Assembly: GCF_020907405.1 (NCBI RefSeq)
Contig: NZ_JAJJOE010000001.1
Coordinates: 1 to 64,000 of the forward strand
Reading direction: 5' to 3'
Length of the DNA stretch: 64,000 nt
Source of the DNA: Arthrobacter sp. zg-Y769
Lineage (GTDB): Bacteria > Actinomycetota > Actinomycetes > Actinomycetales > Micrococcaceae
In this document: positions 9,480-19,712 of the stretch, in pieces
Position numbering within the stretch: position 1 is the first letter of the stretch
Layout: each line of letters begins with the position of its first letter
Translations under genes and position numbers: made by a program
The notes under the pieces: model-generated
What the model saw: the letters and a program-made list of their open reading frames with translations, nothing else
Database searches by the model: none
What the model was told of the DNA's origin: nothing

Positions 9480-9992
9480 ATGCAGCAGTCCCAGACGGAA
9501 CACGAATCACTGGCCGCCTACCTGGACGACCATCTGGTCGGAGCAGAGACGGGTGTCCGCCTTTTCACCGCCGCGCAGCGCACCTGGGAGGGATCCCCCT
9601 ATGAGGAGACCTTCGCGCGGCTCGTGGAAGAGATTTCCGATGAACGCGACGAGTTGGAATCCCTGATCCATGCGCTGGGCTACACGCGCAGCAAGGTGAA
9701 GGCGGCTGCTGCCATGGTGGGGGCCGCAGCAGGCAAGCTGGGTCCGCTGAATCCGCTCAGCACCGGCGGCGGTGCCACGGGACAGCTGGAGCTGGAATCC
9801 CTGCAGTCGCTGGTGCGGATGAAGGAATCCCTGTGGCGGACCCTGCTGGTGCTGTCCGCCACGGATCACCGGTTCAACACGGCCCGCCTGCAGGAACTCA
9901 CGGAAACCGCCCGCCGCCAGCAGGAAGACGTGGCCGGCGTGATGGAACGGACAGCCGCGCAGCGGTTCCTCGGCTCCGCCGAATCCGTCTGA
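9480..9992 (+). CDS. Conserved-looking helical protein, function unknown
   Basis: 170 residues, not recognised. Sequence is almost wholly alpha-helical: an acidic opening (EHESLAAYLDDHLVGAETG), a second helix EISDERDELESLIHALG, an Ala/Gly-rich segment AAAAMVGAAAGKLGPLNP, then LELESLQSLVRMKESLW and a long amphipathic C-terminal helix. The layout and regularly spaced Glu/His residues resemble a ferritin-like four-helix bundle, but I cannot confirm metal ligands. GAGGAGAG lies close before the ATG. It is monocistronic: the exporter ends 111 nt upstream and a bidirectional terminator follows. Confidence 0.7.
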   Translation: MQQSQTEHESLAAYLDDHLVGAETGVRLFTAAQRTWEGSPYEETFARLVEEISDERDELESLIHALGYTRSKVKAAAAMVGAAAGKLGPLNPLSTGGGATGQLELESLQSLVRMKESLWRTLLVLSATDHRFNTARLQELTETARRQQEDVAGVMERTAAQRFLGSAESV

Positions 9993-10006
9993 CCTCCGCA
10001 GCATCC

Positions 10007-10041
10007 AAAAACACCCCCGGCAGCCTGCCGGGGGTGTTTTT
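10007..10041. terminator. Bidirectional rho-independent terminator
   Basis: ACACCCCCGGCA and TGCCGGGGGTGT form a perfect 12-bp stem with a 3-nt loop, flanked by AAAA on the left and a T-run on the right, so it can stop transcription from both sides. It sits between the unknown helical gene (plus) and metG (minus). Confidence 0.92.
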
Positions 10042-10053
10042 TGCTGCCGGGGC

Positions 10054-11613
10054 CTATTCGGCCGGTTCTTCGTACTTCGGGAAGATCGGTGTCGGGGCCG
10101 GCAGTTCGGTGCCCGGCACCAGCGGGGTGGCGATCGCACTGAACTGCCGGGCGGCGCCGTCGGGCTGGCCCAGGACGGTGAGCAGCTTGGCCGCGCTCTG
10201 CGGCATGACCGGCTGGATCAGGATCGCCACGGTGCGCAGCACCTCCAGCGTCACGTAGAGCACGGTGTTCATGCGCTCGACGTCGGTCTTCCGCAGCACC
10301 CACGGCGCCTGGTCGGCGAAGTAGGCGTTGGTGTCGCCAAGGACCTTCCACGTCGCTTCCAGGGCGCCGTGGAAATCCTGGACGTCGTACGCCTCGCGGG
10401 AAACCTGCAGCAGGTTCCCGGCCGCTTCCAGCAGCGCGGTGTCCTCGGGGGTGAACTCGCCGGGCTGGGGTACCGCCGCGCCGCAGTTCTTGGCCACCAT
10501 GGACAGCGAACGCTGGGCCAGGTTGCCCAGGTTATTGGCGAGGTCGGAGTTCATCCGGCCGACGACGGCGTCGTGGTTGTAGGAGCCGTCCGCACCGAAG
10601 GGCACTTCGCGCAGTAGGAAGAACCGGACCGAGTCCAGGCCGTACTGCTCGGCCCACTGCTTCGGTGCCACCACGTTGCCCAGGGACTTGGACATCTTGA
10701 CGCCCTTGTTGTGCAGGAAGCCGTGGATCATGATGCGCTTGGGCAGCTCCAGCTTCGCGGACATCAGGAATGCCGGCCAGAAGATGGCGTGGAAGCGGGA
10801 GATGTCCTTGCCGATCACGTGCACATCGGCGGGCCAGTACTTCTTGAAGGCTTCACTTTCGGTATCCGGGAAGCCGACGCCGGTGAGGTAGTTGGTCAGC
10901 GCGTCCACCCAGACGTACATCACGTGGTCCGGGTTGCCCGGCACCGGGACACCCCAGTCGAAGGTGGTGCGGGAGATGGAGAGGTCGTCCAGGCCACCCT
11001 TGACGAAGCTGATGACTTCGTTGAAGCGCGAGCGCGGCGCGGCGAACTCCGGCTGGGACTCGTACAGGTCCAGCAGCCGGTCCTGGTAGGCGGAGAGCCG
11101 GAAGAAGTAGCTCTCCTCCTCGGTCCAGGTCACCTCGGTGTCCGTCTCCTTGGAGTAGCGGACGCCGTCCTCGCGGACTTCGGTTTCGTCTTCGTTGTAG
11201 TAGGCCTCGTCGCGGACGGAGTACCAGCCGGAGTACTTGGAGAGGTAGATGTCTCCGTTGTCCTCCATCCGCTTCCAGATGGCCTGGGCCGCCGCGTAAT
11301 GGTCGGCGTCGGTGGTCCGGATGAAGCGGTCATAGGAGGTGCCCATGTCCGCTTCCATCTGCTTAAAGGCGGCGGAGTTGCGGTCCGCGAGTTCCTTGGC
11401 GGTAACGCCTTCCTTATCCGCGGACTGCTGCATCTTCAGGCCGTGTTCGTCAGTACCCGTCATAAAGAACACGTCGTAGCCGTCCAGCCGCTTGAAGCGG
11501 GCCATGGCGTCGGTGGCGATGTGCTCGTAGGCGTGCCCGATGTGCGGTTCGCCGTTGGGGTAGGAGATGGCCGTAGTGATGTAGAACGGGGTCTTGGAAT
11601 CGGAAGAAGTCAC
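10054..11613 (-). CDS. metG: Methionyl-tRNA synthetase
   Basis: 519 residues; attaches Met to tRNA-Met in the cytoplasm. The class I HIGH motif is in [14 protein letters not shown], and the KMSKS loop is in [12 protein letters not shown]. The insertion around residues 110-160 lacks the CxxC zinc-knuckle cysteines ([24 protein letters not shown]), placing it in the zinc-free subgroup, and no C-terminal tRNA-binding extension is present; both are normal for actinobacterial short MetG. The start is GTG; TAATTT lies 6 nt upstream, suggesting a leaderless transcript. A hairpin upstream separates it from serA. Confidence 0.96.
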   Translation of the reverse strand: MTSSDSKTPFYITTAISYPNGEPHIGHAYEHIATDAMARFKRLDGYDVFFMTGTDEHGLKMQQSADKEGVTAKELADRNSAAFKQMEADMGTSYDRFIRTTDADHYAAAQAIWKRMEDNGDIYLSKYSGWYSVRDEAYYNEDETEVREDGVRYSKETDTEVTWTEEESYFFRLSAYQDRLLDLYESQPEFAAPRSRFNEVISFVKGGLDDLSISRTTFDWGVPVPGNPDHVMYVWVDALTNYLTGVGFPDTESEAFKKYWPADVHVIGKDISRFHAIFWPAFLMSAKLELPKRIMIHGFLHNKGVKMSKSLGNVVAPKQWAEQYGLDSVRFFLLREVPFGADGSYNHDAVVGRMNSDLANNLGNLAQRSLSMVAKNCGAAVPQPGEFTPEDTALLEAAGNLLQVSREAYDVQDFHGALEATWKVLGDTNAYFADQAPWVLRKTDVERMNTVLYVTLEVLRTVAILIQPVMPQSAAKLLTVLGQPDGAARQFSAIATPLVPGTELPAPTPIFPKYEEPAE

Positions 11614-11657
11614 ATAAGAAAATTACCCTGTTTTACCCGCCGGTGTCGCACTGCGGC

Positions 11658-11689
11658 GGCGCCGGCCCCGCTGATGCGGAACCGGCGCC
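11658..11689 (-). terminator. GC-rich hairpin downstream of serA
   Basis: GGCGCCGG and CCGGCGCC pair over 8 bp, with further pairing (CCGC/GCGG) inside, in the gap between the serA stop and the metG start. No strong T-run follows, so termination strength is uncertain. Confidence 0.5.
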
Positions 11690-11710
11690 GGATCGGACGG
11701 AGTGTTCCTG

Positions 11711-13306
11711 CTAGTCCTGCAGGTCGACTTCCCGTGCCACAGTGGCGCCGATCTCGAGCTTCAGTGCCTCGAGCACGTCCTGCGGCACGGAGGAGTCCAC
11801 GGTCAGCAGCGACAGGGCCTGGCCGCCCTCGGAGTTCCGGGCCACCTGCATGCCGGCAATGTTGATGTCCTTTTCGCCCAGGACCCGGCCCAGGGCGCCG
11901 ATGACGCCGGGACGGTCCTGGTAAATCAGCACAATGAGATGCTCGCTAATGGGGATTTCCAGGTCGTACCCGTTCACGCCCACCAGCTTCTGGATCTGCT
12001 TCGGGCCGGTGAGGGTGCCGGAGACCTCCAGCCGGGTGCCGTCGGACAGGGCGCCGCGGATGGTGAGCAGGTTGCGGTAGTCATCCACGTCCGGGGTGGT
12101 CAGCAGCCGGACCTCGATGCCGCGCTGTTCGGCCAGGACCGGAGCATTCACGTAGGAGACCTGCTCGGACACGATGTCGGTGAAGATGCCCTTCAATGCC
12201 GCCAGTTCCAGGGCCTTCACATCCAGGGCGGCAATTTCCCCCGCCACCTCGATGTCGATGGCGGTCACGGAGTCGGAGGCCAGCGCGGTGAAGATCCGGC
12301 CCAGCTTTTCGATCAGCGGGATGCCCGGGCGGACATCTTCGGCGATGACGCCGCCGGCCACGTTCACGGCGTCCGGCACCAGTTCCCCGGCGAGGGCGAG
12401 GCGGACGGACTTCGCCACCGAGATGCCGGCCTTTTCCTGGGCCTCGGCAGTGGAGGCGCCCAGGTGCGGGGTGACCACCACGTTGTCCAGCGCGAAGAAC
12501 GGCAGGTCGGTGCTGGGTTCCTTCACGAACACGTCGACGCCGGCGCCGGCAATCTTTCCTGCCTGCAGCGCCTCGAACAGGGCTGCTTCATCCACGAGGC
12601 CGCCGCGGGCCACGTTCACCACGTAGGCGGTGTCCTTCATCTTCTCGAATGCCTCGGCGCCGAGCATCCCCACCGTTTCGGGGGTCTTCGGCATATGGAT
12701 GGTGACGAAGTCGGACTCCGCCAGCAGCTCATCCAGGGACACCAGCTTCACGTTCAGCTGCGCGGCCCGGGCGGAGGTGACGTACGGGTCATAGGCGAGG
12801 ATCTCGGTGCCGAAGCCCTGCATCCGGGCCGCCACCAGCGCACCGATGCGGCCCAGGCCGATGATGCCGATCTTCTTTTCGTACAGTTCGGTGCCGCTGT
12901 ACCTGGAGCGCTTCCATTCGCCGTCCTTCAGGGCGGCGCTGGCCTGCGGGATGTTCCGGGCCAGGGACAGGATGTGCCCCACCGTCAGTTCCGCCGCGGA
13001 GATGATGTTCGACGTCGGCGCGTTGACCACCATCACGCCGGCCTGAGTGGCGGCCTTGATGTCCACGTTGTCCAGGCCCACGCCCGCCCGGGCAATAACC
13101 TTGAGGTTCTTGGCGGCGGCGATCGCCTCCGCGTCCACCTGCGTGGCGGACCGCACGAGGATGGCGTCGACGTCGGCAATCGCGGAGAGAAGCTGGGAGC
13201 GGTCGGCGCCGTCGGTGGTCCGGATGTCGAAATCGGGGCCCAGGGCCTCGACGGTGGCGGGCGAGAGTTCCTCCGCAAGGAGTACGACTGGTTTGGTGGC
13301 AGACAC
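11711..13306 (-). CDS. serA: D-3-phosphoglycerate dehydrogenase
   Basis: 531 residues; NAD-dependent first step of serine synthesis. Substrate-binding region RSATQVDAEAI, NAD-binding GIIGLGRIGALVAARM, and catalytic segment with ARGGLVDEAAL and HLGASTAEAQEKAG are present. The C-terminal half has the intervening (ASB) domain and an ACT domain ending DRPGVIGALGRVLGEKDINIAGMQV, the long form that is feedback-inhibited by serine in actinobacteria. I chose the GTG start (VSATKPVVLLAEEL) because AGAGG lies 8 nt upstream and matches the family start; an upstream ATG adds only 12 unrelated residues. Confidence 0.95.
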   Translation of the reverse strand: MSATKPVVLLAEELSPATVEALGPDFDIRTTDGADRSQLLSAIADVDAILVRSATQVDAEAIAAAKNLKVIARAGVGLDNVDIKAATQAGVMVVNAPTSNIISAAELTVGHILSLARNIPQASAALKDGEWKRSRYSGTELYEKKIGIIGLGRIGALVAARMQGFGTEILAYDPYVTSARAAQLNVKLVSLDELLAESDFVTIHMPKTPETVGMLGAEAFEKMKDTAYVVNVARGGLVDEAALFEALQAGKIAGAGVDVFVKEPSTDLPFFALDNVVVTPHLGASTAEAQEKAGISVAKSVRLALAGELVPDAVNVAGGVIAEDVRPGIPLIEKLGRIFTALASDSVTAIDIEVAGEIAALDVKALELAALKGIFTDIVSEQVSYVNAPVLAEQRGIEVRLLTTPDVDDYRNLLTIRGALSDGTRLEVSGTLTGPKQIQKLVGVNGYDLEIPISEHLIVLIYQDRPGVIGALGRVLGEKDINIAGMQVARNSEGGQALSLLTVDSSVPQDVLEALKLEIGATVAREVDLQD

Positions 13307-13370
13307 CGATGACCTCTTTACACTTGGAAGATTTCTTTGCATTGGGAGAATGTGTTGGGGTTTTCACGCA

Positions 13371-13399
13371 GGAGGCCGGACCCGTGGGGCCCGGCCTCC
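13371..13399 (-). terminator. Terminator after the ilvB-ilvN-ilvC operon
   Basis: GGAGGCCGG and CCGGCCTCC pair perfectly over 9 bp with further inner CCC/GGG pairing. It lies between the ilvC stop and the serA start. The T-run is weak. Confidence 0.6.
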
Positions 13400-13438
13400 T
13401 TGCCGATCAGGCTTGCTTTTCGAGCTTAGCGCGCAGGA

Positions 13439-14476
<1,038 letters not shown>

Positions 14477-14512
14477 CTACTGGTTTTGAAGGCTAAGGAT
14501 CGGTGGTGGAAC

Positions 14513-15025
14513 TCAGGCGCTGCGCAGGGCGCGGTCGCTCATGGATTTTGAGCCGCGGGCAACGGCCAGGGTTCCGGATTGGACTATTTCGCGGATGCCG
14601 AAGGGCTCAAGCACCGAGAGCAGTGCGTTGAGCTTGTCGGCGGTGCCGGTTGCCTCGACGATGAGCGAGTCGGTGGAGACATCCACTATCGAGGCGCGGA
14701 ACAGCTCGGCTGCCTGGGTTACCTGCAGCCGGGTTGCGGCATCCGCACGAACCTTGACCAGGATGTGGTCGCGCTGCACGGAGGAATCGGGAACCAGCTC
14801 GACAATCTTGATGACGTTGATGAGCTTGTTCAGCTGTTTGGTGACCTGCTCGAGCAGGTCACCCTCGGCGTCGACCACCACGGTGATCCGGGACATGCCC
14901 GGAACCTCCGAGGGACCCACGGCCAGGGAATTGATGTTGAATGCCCGGCGCGCAAACAGCGAGGCAACCCGGGTCAGCACGCCGGGAACGTCTTCTACCA
15001 GCACGGAAAGGGTGTGGCGGGCCAT
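14513..15025 (-). CDS. ilvN: Acetolactate synthase regulatory (small) subunit
   Basis: 170 residues with two ACT-type domains. HTLSVLVEDVPGVLTRVASLF and INSLAVGPSEVPGMSRITVV are the valine-binding ACT signatures. It activates the catalytic subunit and gives valine feedback inhibition. The gene starts 3 nt after ilvB ends, with GAGGAGG close upstream of the ATG; tight coupling fits a 1:1 complex with IlvB. Confidence 0.97.
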   Translation of the reverse strand: MARHTLSVLVEDVPGVLTRVASLFARRAFNINSLAVGPSEVPGMSRITVVVDAEGDLLEQVTKQLNKLINVIKIVELVPDSSVQRDHILVKVRADAATRLQVTQAAELFRASIVDVSTDSLIVEATGTADKLNALLSVLEPFGIREIVQSGTLAVARGSKSMSDRALRSA

Positions 15026-15028
15026 GTC

Positions 15029-16936
15029 CTAGTCCTCCTCTTCCCAGGTGGGGGTCATGTTGCGGGCAATCTGGATGAGGTCATTGCTCACTCCGGTGGG
15101 AACCATCGGCCACACCATGGAGTCGCGGCTGACCACGAAGTCGATGACCACGGGGCGGTCATTGATCTCCAGCGCCTGCGCGATGGTCGCGTCAATATCC
15201 TCGTCGCGTTCGCAGCGCAGGCCCACGCAGCCGTACGCCTCGGCCAGCTTGACGAAGTCCGGGATCCGCACGGTGTCGTGCCCGGTGTTCAGGTCCGTGT
15301 TGGAGTAGCGGGACTCGTAGAAGAGTGTCTGCCACTGCCGGACCATGCCCAGCGAGGAGTTGTTGATGATGGCGACCTTGATCGGGATGTTGTTGATCAG
15401 GCAGGTGGCCAGTTCCTGGTTGGTCATCTGGAAACAGCCGTCTCCGTCAATCGCCCAGACCACCCGGTCCGGTGCGCCTACCTTGGCGCCCATGGCTGCC
15501 GGCACGGAATAGCCCATGGTGCCCAGGCCGCCGGAGTTCAGCCACGCCCGGGGGCGTTCGTACTTGATGAACTGGGCGGACCACATCTGGTGCTGGCCCA
15601 CGCCCGCCACATAGACGCCTTCGGGGCCGGTCATCGCGCCGATGCGCTCGATGACCTTCTGCGGGGCAATCAGTCCGTCTTCGGGTGTGGCGTAACCGAT
15701 CGGGTAGGTTTCGCGCAGCCGCTCCAGCACGGCCCACCAGGCCGAGATGTCCGGTTTCGCGGTTTCGAACTGTCCGCGCACGGCGTCGGCCAGTTCGGGG
15801 ATGATTTCCTTCACCGAGCCGACAATCGGCACATCCGCCGGCCGGTTCTTGGAGATCTCCGCAGGGTCGATGTCCGCATGGATAACCTTGGCGCCGGGTG
15901 CGAAGGAGCTCAGCACACCGGTCACCCGGTCATCGAAGCGGGCGCCGAGGGTGATCAGCAGGTCCGACTGCTGCAGGGCGGTCACGGCCGAAACCGACCC
16001 GTGCATCCCGGGCATGCCGACGTGCAGTTCGTGCGAATCCGGGAACACGCCGCGGGCCATCAAGGTGGTGACCACCGGGGCACCCACCAGTTCGGCCAGT
16101 TCGAGCAGCTCCGCCGAGGCGTTGGCCTTGAGCACACCGCCGCCCACGTAGAACACGGGCCGCTGCGAGGCGGCAATCAGGCGGGCGGCCTCGCGCACCT
16201 GCTTGGAGTGTCCGCGGACCACGGTGCGGTAGCCCTGCAGATCGATCTTCGGCGGCCAGGAGAAGGTGGTTTTCGCCTGCTGCGCGTCCTTGGCAATGTC
16301 GACGAGGACCGGACCGGGACGGCCCGACGTCGCAATGTGGAAGGCCTCGGCGAGCACGCGGGGAATATCGGCCGCATCCGTCACCAGGTAGGAGTGCTTG
16401 GTGATGGGCATGGTGATGCCCACGATGTCGGCTTCCTGGAAGGCGTCGGAGCCGATGAACGCGCTGGAGACCTGGCCGGTGATGGCGACCATCGGGACCG
16501 AGTCCATATGGGCGTCGGCAATGGCGGTCACGAGGTTGGTGGCCCCGGGGCCGGACGTCACGATACAGACTCCGGCGCGTCCGGTCACCATGGCATAGCC
16601 CTCGGCGGCGTGGCCGGCGCCCTGCTCATGCCGGACCAGGATGTGCCGTATTTTCGTGGAATCCATAAGCGGGTCATAGGTGGGCAGGATGGCGCCGCCG
16701 GGCAGCCCGAAGACTTCGTCGACGCCGAGTTCCTCGAGCGAACGGACGATGGCCTGCGAGCCGGTCATCTCGGTGGGCGGAACAGTGTTGTTGGGCCCCT
16801 GGATGCGCTCATCCGCGGTTTCCGGATGCGCAGACACGGAACTGGCTACGTCTTTGGTCCTGGCTGCCGCAGCGCGTGCAGCGGCATTTGCCTTCGAGGC
16901 CATCAGCGAAGGGCTGATTGGCGATCCCTTACTCAT
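15029..16936 (-). CDS. ilvB: Acetolactate synthase catalytic (large) subunit
   Basis: 635 residues; TPP- and FAD-dependent condensation of pyruvate with pyruvate or 2-oxobutyrate. Residues ~1-50 are a low-complexity Ala-rich extension. The catalytic glutamate is in [18 protein letters not shown] region follows in [14 protein letters not shown]; the TPP/Mg motif is in [16 protein letters not shown] with [22 protein letters not shown] precedes the ATG. First gene of ilvBNC. About 115 nt upstream is an attenuator with a leader peptide, so expression should respond to charged Ile/Val/Leu tRNAs. Confidence 0.97.
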   Translation of the reverse strand: MSKGSPISPSLMASKANAAARAAAARTKDVASSVSAHPETADERIQGPNNTVPPTEMTGSQAIVRSLEELGVDEVFGLPGGAILPTYDPLMDSTKIRHILVRHEQGAGHAAEGYAMVTGRAGVCIVTSGPGATNLVTAIADAHMDSVPMVAITGQVSSAFIGSDAFQEADIVGITMPITKHSYLVTDAADIPRVLAEAFHIATSGRPGPVLVDIAKDAQQAKTTFSWPPKIDLQGYRTVVRGHSKQVREAARLIAASQRPVFYVGGGVLKANASAELLELAELVGAPVVTTLMARGVFPDSHELHVGMPGMHGSVSAVTALQQSDLLITLGARFDDRVTGVLSSFAPGAKVIHADIDPAEISKNRPADVPIVGSVKEIIPELADAVRGQFETAKPDISAWWAVLERLRETYPIGYATPEDGLIAPQKVIERIGAMTGPEGVYVAGVGQHQMWSAQFIKYERPRAWLNSGGLGTMGYSVPAAMGAKVGAPDRVVWAIDGDGCFQMTNQELATCLINNIPIKVAIINNSSLGMVRQWQTLFYESRYSNTDLNTGHDTVRIPDFVKLAEAYGCVGLRCERDEDIDATIAQALEINDRPVVIDFVVSRDSMVWPMVPTGVSNDLIQIARNMTPTWEEED

Positions 16937-17050
16937 CGGAACTTCCTTTGCGGATGCTAATCCATGGTCAATGCGGTCATGCGACGGCCGTCCCGGGTTG
17001 TGCCCGGTACGGCTTCCGTGTTCGGCGAAGCCAAAACTGACGATGCCAAT

Positions 17051-17087
17051 AAAAAAACCCCTCGTGCCTGTTGGCTCCGTAGGGGTT
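17051..17087 (-). terminator. ilvB attenuator (terminator hairpin)
   Basis: On the minus strand AACCCCT and AGGGGTT form a 7-bp stem around an 18-nt loop region, followed directly by a run of seven T. It lies between the leader peptide stop (17118) and ilvB (16936), which is the expected place for a transcription attenuator. Leader-peptide translation should decide whether this hairpin or an alternative fold forms; I did not compute the alternative structure. Confidence 0.75.
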
Positions 17088-17117
17088 CGCGCGTGACGTC
17101 TTAGACAAGTCGGGCTG

Positions 17118-17159
17118 TTACGCCACGCGCTTGATAAGGACGACGGGTACGATCTGCAT
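17118..17159 (-). CDS. ilvB leader peptide (attenuation)
   Basis: 13-codon open frame [13 protein letters not shown] followed by TAA. Seven of the 13 residues are Ile, Val or Leu, the hallmark of ribosome-mediated attenuation of branched-chain amino acid operons. The ATG sits 7 nt after the -10 hexamer AAGACT (17172-17167), so the message appears leaderless or nearly so and has no ribosome binding site. When charged Ile/Val/Leu tRNAs are scarce the ribosome would stall here and prevent terminator formation at 17051-17087. Role inferred from position and composition. Confidence 0.82.
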   Translation of the reverse strand: MQIVPVVLIKRVA

Positions 17160-17166
17160 ACCGTTC

Positions 17167-17195
17167 AGTCTTGCGTTCCCCTACGGGGGTGTCAA
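17167..17195 (-). promoter_or_regulatory. ilvB operon promoter
   Basis: Minus-strand TTGACA (17195-17190) and AAGACT (17172-17167) are separated by 17 nt. The -35 is a perfect consensus. The predicted start of transcription falls at or next to the ATG of the leader peptide. Confidence 0.7.
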
Positions 17196-17199
17196 TCTT

Positions 17200-17217
17200 A
17201 TGAGACGCCCGTCTCAT
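17200..17217. promoter_or_regulatory. Perfect palindrome abutting the ilvB -35 box (putative operator)
   Basis: ATGAGACG-CC-CGTCTCAT is an 8+8 bp perfect inverted repeat ending 4 nt upstream of the ilvB -35 box, with another TGAGAC half-site just beyond at 17221-17226. The position fits an activator or repressor site acting in addition to attenuation. The cognate regulator is not identified. Confidence 0.5.
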
Positions 17218-17282
17218 TATGTGAGACCTACCATCCAGGGTTTGGATCCCATCCCCTCGTGGCGGCAGGGCTTAATAAGGTT

Positions 17283-17340
17283 GAAAAGCCTTAGGGGCCC
17301 CACGGGTATCCGCGCCAGCGGATGCCCGTGGGGAGGCTTT
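17283..17340 (-). terminator. ilvD terminator
   Basis: Directly after the ilvD stop, CCCCACGGGCATCCGC and GCGGATACCCGTGGGG pair over 16 bp with one mismatch around a 4-nt loop, within an outer AAAAGCCT/AAGGCTTTT pairing. The 3' end has a short T-run. Strong intrinsic terminator that insulates ilvD from the ilvB promoter. Confidence 0.85.
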
Positions 17341-19044
17341 TCAACCGCAGTAAGCCCCCGTGGACGCGGAGTTGACCATCTTGGCGTACTTGGCCAGCAC
17401 GCCCTTCGTGAATTTCCCCGGCAGCGGCTGCCAGCCGACCCTGCGCGCTTCCAGTTCCTCGGGCTCCACCAGCAGATCGAAGCTGCGGGCGGCAATGTCC
17501 ACCCGGATCCGGTCGCCGTCCCGCACGAAGGCGATGGGGCCGCCGTCGACCGCTTCCGGTGCCACGTGGCCGATGCATAGTCCCGTGGTGCCGCCGGAGA
17601 AGCGGCCGTCGGTGAGCAGCAGGACGTCCTTGCCCAGGCCCGCACCCTTGATGGCACCGGTAATGGCGAGCATTTCCCGCATTCCCGGACCGCCCTTGGG
17701 GCCTTCATAACGGATGACGACGACGTCGCCTGCGGAGATTTCCCCGGCGTCCAGTGCGTCCAACGCACCCTGTTCGCGCTCGAAGACGCGGGCAGTGCCT
17801 TCGAAAATGTCGGCGTCGAACCCTGCACTCTTCACGACGGCGCCTTCCGGGGCCATGGTGCCCTTGAGGATGGTGATGCCGCCGGTCTTGTGGATGGGGT
17901 TGTCCATGGCCCGCAGGACCTTCCCGTCCGGATCCGGCGGGTTGATCGCGGCGAGGTTCTCCGCGACGGTCCTGCCGGTGACGGTGAGGCAGTCGCCGTG
18001 GATCAGGCCGGCGTCGAGCAGTGCCTTCATGATGACCGGCACGCCGCCGATCTTGTCTACGTCGAACATGACGTACCGGCCGAACGGCTTCAGGTCGCCC
18101 AGGTGCGGAATGGTGTCGCCGATCCGGTTGAAGTCCTCGAGGGTGAGGTCCACTTCGGCTTCGCGGGCGATGGCCAGCAGGTGCAGCACGGCGTTGGTGG
18201 ACCCGCCGAAGGCCATGGTGACGGCGATGGCGTTTTCGAAGGCCTTCTTGGTCATGATGTCGCGGGCGGTAATGCCCTTGCGCAGCAGGTTGACCACTGC
18301 TTCCCCGGACTTGCGGGCAAACTCGTCGCGGCGCCGGTCCGCGGAGGGCGGAGCGGCCGAACCCGGCAGGGACATGCCCAGGGCCTCGCCGATGCACGCC
18401 ATCGTATTGGCGGTATACATGCCGCCGCAGGCACCTTCTCCCGGGCAGATGGCCCGTTCAATGGAATCCAGGTCCTTCAGGCTCATCTTGCCTGCGGCAC
18501 AGGCACCCACTGCCTCGAAGGCATCGATCAGGGTGACTTCCCGTTCGCTGCCGTCCTCCATCTTGGCGAAGCCGGGCATGATCGAGCCGGCGTAGAGAAA
18601 GACGCTGGCGAGGTCCAGGCGGGCCGCCGCCATCAGCATGCCGGGCAGGGACTTGTCGCAGCCGGCCAGCAGTACGGAACCGTCCAGGCGTTCGGCCATC
18701 ATCACCGTCTCCACCGAGTCCGCAATGACTTCACGGGACACCAGGGAGAAGTGCATGCCTTCGTGGCCCATGGAAATACCGTCGGAGACGGAAATGGTGC
18801 CGAACTGCATGGGGAAGCCGCCGCCGGCGTGGATGCCTTCCTTGGCACCCGTCGCGAGGCGGTTCAGGGAAAGGTTGCAGGGAGTGATCTCGTTCCAGGA
18901 ACTGGCGACGCCGATCTGCGGTTTGGCGAAGTCGTCGTCGCCCATACCGATGGCGCGGAACATACCGCGGGCAGGTGCCGCGTGTATGCCGTCCGTGACG
19001 ACTCTGCTGCGGGGTTTGATGTCCGGTGTGTTGTCTCCGCTCAT
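17341..19044 (-). CDS. ilvD: Dihydroxy-acid dehydratase
   Basis: 567 residues; Fe-S cluster lyase making 2-ketoisovalerate and 2-keto-3-methylvalerate. Cluster cysteines lie in [11 protein letters not shown], in VGACAAGKM and [16 protein letters not shown]; other signatures are [10 protein letters not shown] and [20 protein letters not shown]. The ATG of [14 protein letters not shown] is chosen: TACGAT lies 6 nt upstream, giving a leaderless message, and homologues start here; the upstream extension of 46 residues looks non-coding. It stands alone between a terminator and a divergent gene. Confidence 0.95.
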   Translation of the reverse strand: MSGDNTPDIKPRSRVVTDGIHAAPARGMFRAIGMGDDDFAKPQIGVASSWNEITPCNLSLNRLATGAKEGIHAGGGFPMQFGTISVSDGISMGHEGMHFSLVSREVIADSVETVMMAERLDGSVLLAGCDKSLPGMLMAAARLDLASVFLYAGSIMPGFAKMEDGSEREVTLIDAFEAVGACAAGKMSLKDLDSIERAICPGEGACGGMYTANTMACIGEALGMSLPGSAAPPSADRRRDEFARKSGEAVVNLLRKGITARDIMTKKAFENAIAVTMAFGGSTNAVLHLLAIAREAEVDLTLEDFNRIGDTIPHLGDLKPFGRYVMFDVDKIGGVPVIMKALLDAGLIHGDCLTVTGRTVAENLAAINPPDPDGKVLRAMDNPIHKTGGITILKGTMAPEGAVVKSAGFDADIFEGTARVFEREQGALDALDAGEISAGDVVVIRYEGPKGGPGMREMLAITGAIKGAGLGKDVLLLTDGRFSGGTTGLCIGHVAPEAVDGGPIAFVRDGDRIRVDIAARSFDLLVEPEELEARRVGWQPLPGKFTKGVLAKYAKMVNSASTGAYCG

Positions 19045-19193
19045 GGGTAGATCGTAGGACTTAAGCCGGCAGGGTTCGCCTCTGTGACGGAGATGGGCAG
19101 CTGTTGTTACGGCCTGTGAACGGCAGATGACGATCTCGGGCAGGGGCGGGAAGGACTTCCCGAATGGGGGGACCGTGTTCATAGACTGGGGTT

Positions 19194-19697
19194 ATGACAT
19201 CGGATACAGGATCCCCTGGCGCAGCCACTGAACCGAGCGCAGCCACTGAACCGAGCGCAGCTACTGAACCAGGCGCGGGAACAGGAACCCCTGACAGCGA
19301 CCAGCTGAAGCGGGTGCTGCGACGCGTCTTCGAATCGCAGATCCCCAACTACGGCGACTACAACCTGGTCCTGGCCACACCGGGGCTCGACGGGGAAACC
19401 GGTTTCTATGTGCTGGGCTACCGCTGGCGTCCGGCCGAAGTCGTATTCGCTCCGTTCGACGTCGAGACCCTCGCCGGGCTGGAATCACCCACGTCGGTGA
19501 ACACCACCAACCTCAGCCACACGGAGGAGCTGGATACAGACGCGTATGAAGTGGGTACCAGCACCGGGCGCGTTTTCCAGTTCGCCGTCGAAGCGCAGGC
19601 CTTCCTGCCCGCCACGGCGGGAGAGCTGCTGCTGGAGCAGGCAGCGGACTGGGAGGATTTCCGCTCCTTCGTGGACTCCTACCTGGAACTGGCCTAG
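19194..19697 (+). CDS. Protein of unknown function with N-terminal SAATEP repeats
   Basis: 167 residues, not recognised. Residues ~10-27 are three tandem copies of a six-residue unit (SAATEP-like) encoded by an 18-bp DNA repeat. From ~38 on the sequence looks like a compact alpha/beta domain: LKRVLRRVFESQIPNYGDYNL, then VLGYRWRPAEVVFAPFD, and a C-terminal helix DWEDFRSFVDSYLELA. No signal peptide or membrane helix. TAGACT lies exactly 6 nt before the ATG, so the mRNA is probably leaderless. It diverges from ilvD with about 150 nt between. Confidence 0.7.
   Translation: MTSDTGSPGAATEPSAATEPSAATEPGAGTGTPDSDQLKRVLRRVFESQIPNYGDYNLVLATPGLDGETGFYVLGYRWRPAEVVFAPFDVETLAGLESPTSVNTTNLSHTEELDTDAYEVGTSTGRVFQFAVEAQAFLPATAGELLLEQAADWEDFRSFVDSYLELA
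19221..19274 (+). repeat. 18-bp tandem repeat, three copies, in coding sequence
   Basis: GCAGCCACTGAACCGAGC occurs twice identically, then once with two changes. It is in frame, so copy number changes would only alter the length of the disordered N-terminus of the overlapping gene. Confidence 0.9.
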
Positions 19698-19712
19698 GTT
19701 CCGGGGCCCCGC

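Noticed and set aside
14579-16960. Very long open frames antisense to real genes, here about 790 codons opposite ilvN/ilvB; similar ones opposite ilvE, serA, metG, ilvD, the fused ATPase, sbcC and others
   Set aside because: High-GC codon bias leaves the opposite strand open. These frames lack ribosome binding sites, are rich in Gly/Arg/His/Val without known domains, and lie exactly opposite genes with clear motifs.
19221-19274. Tandem 18-bp repeats as a CRISPR array
   Set aside because: The units are contiguous with no spacers, are in frame, and lie inside a coding region; there are no cas genes.
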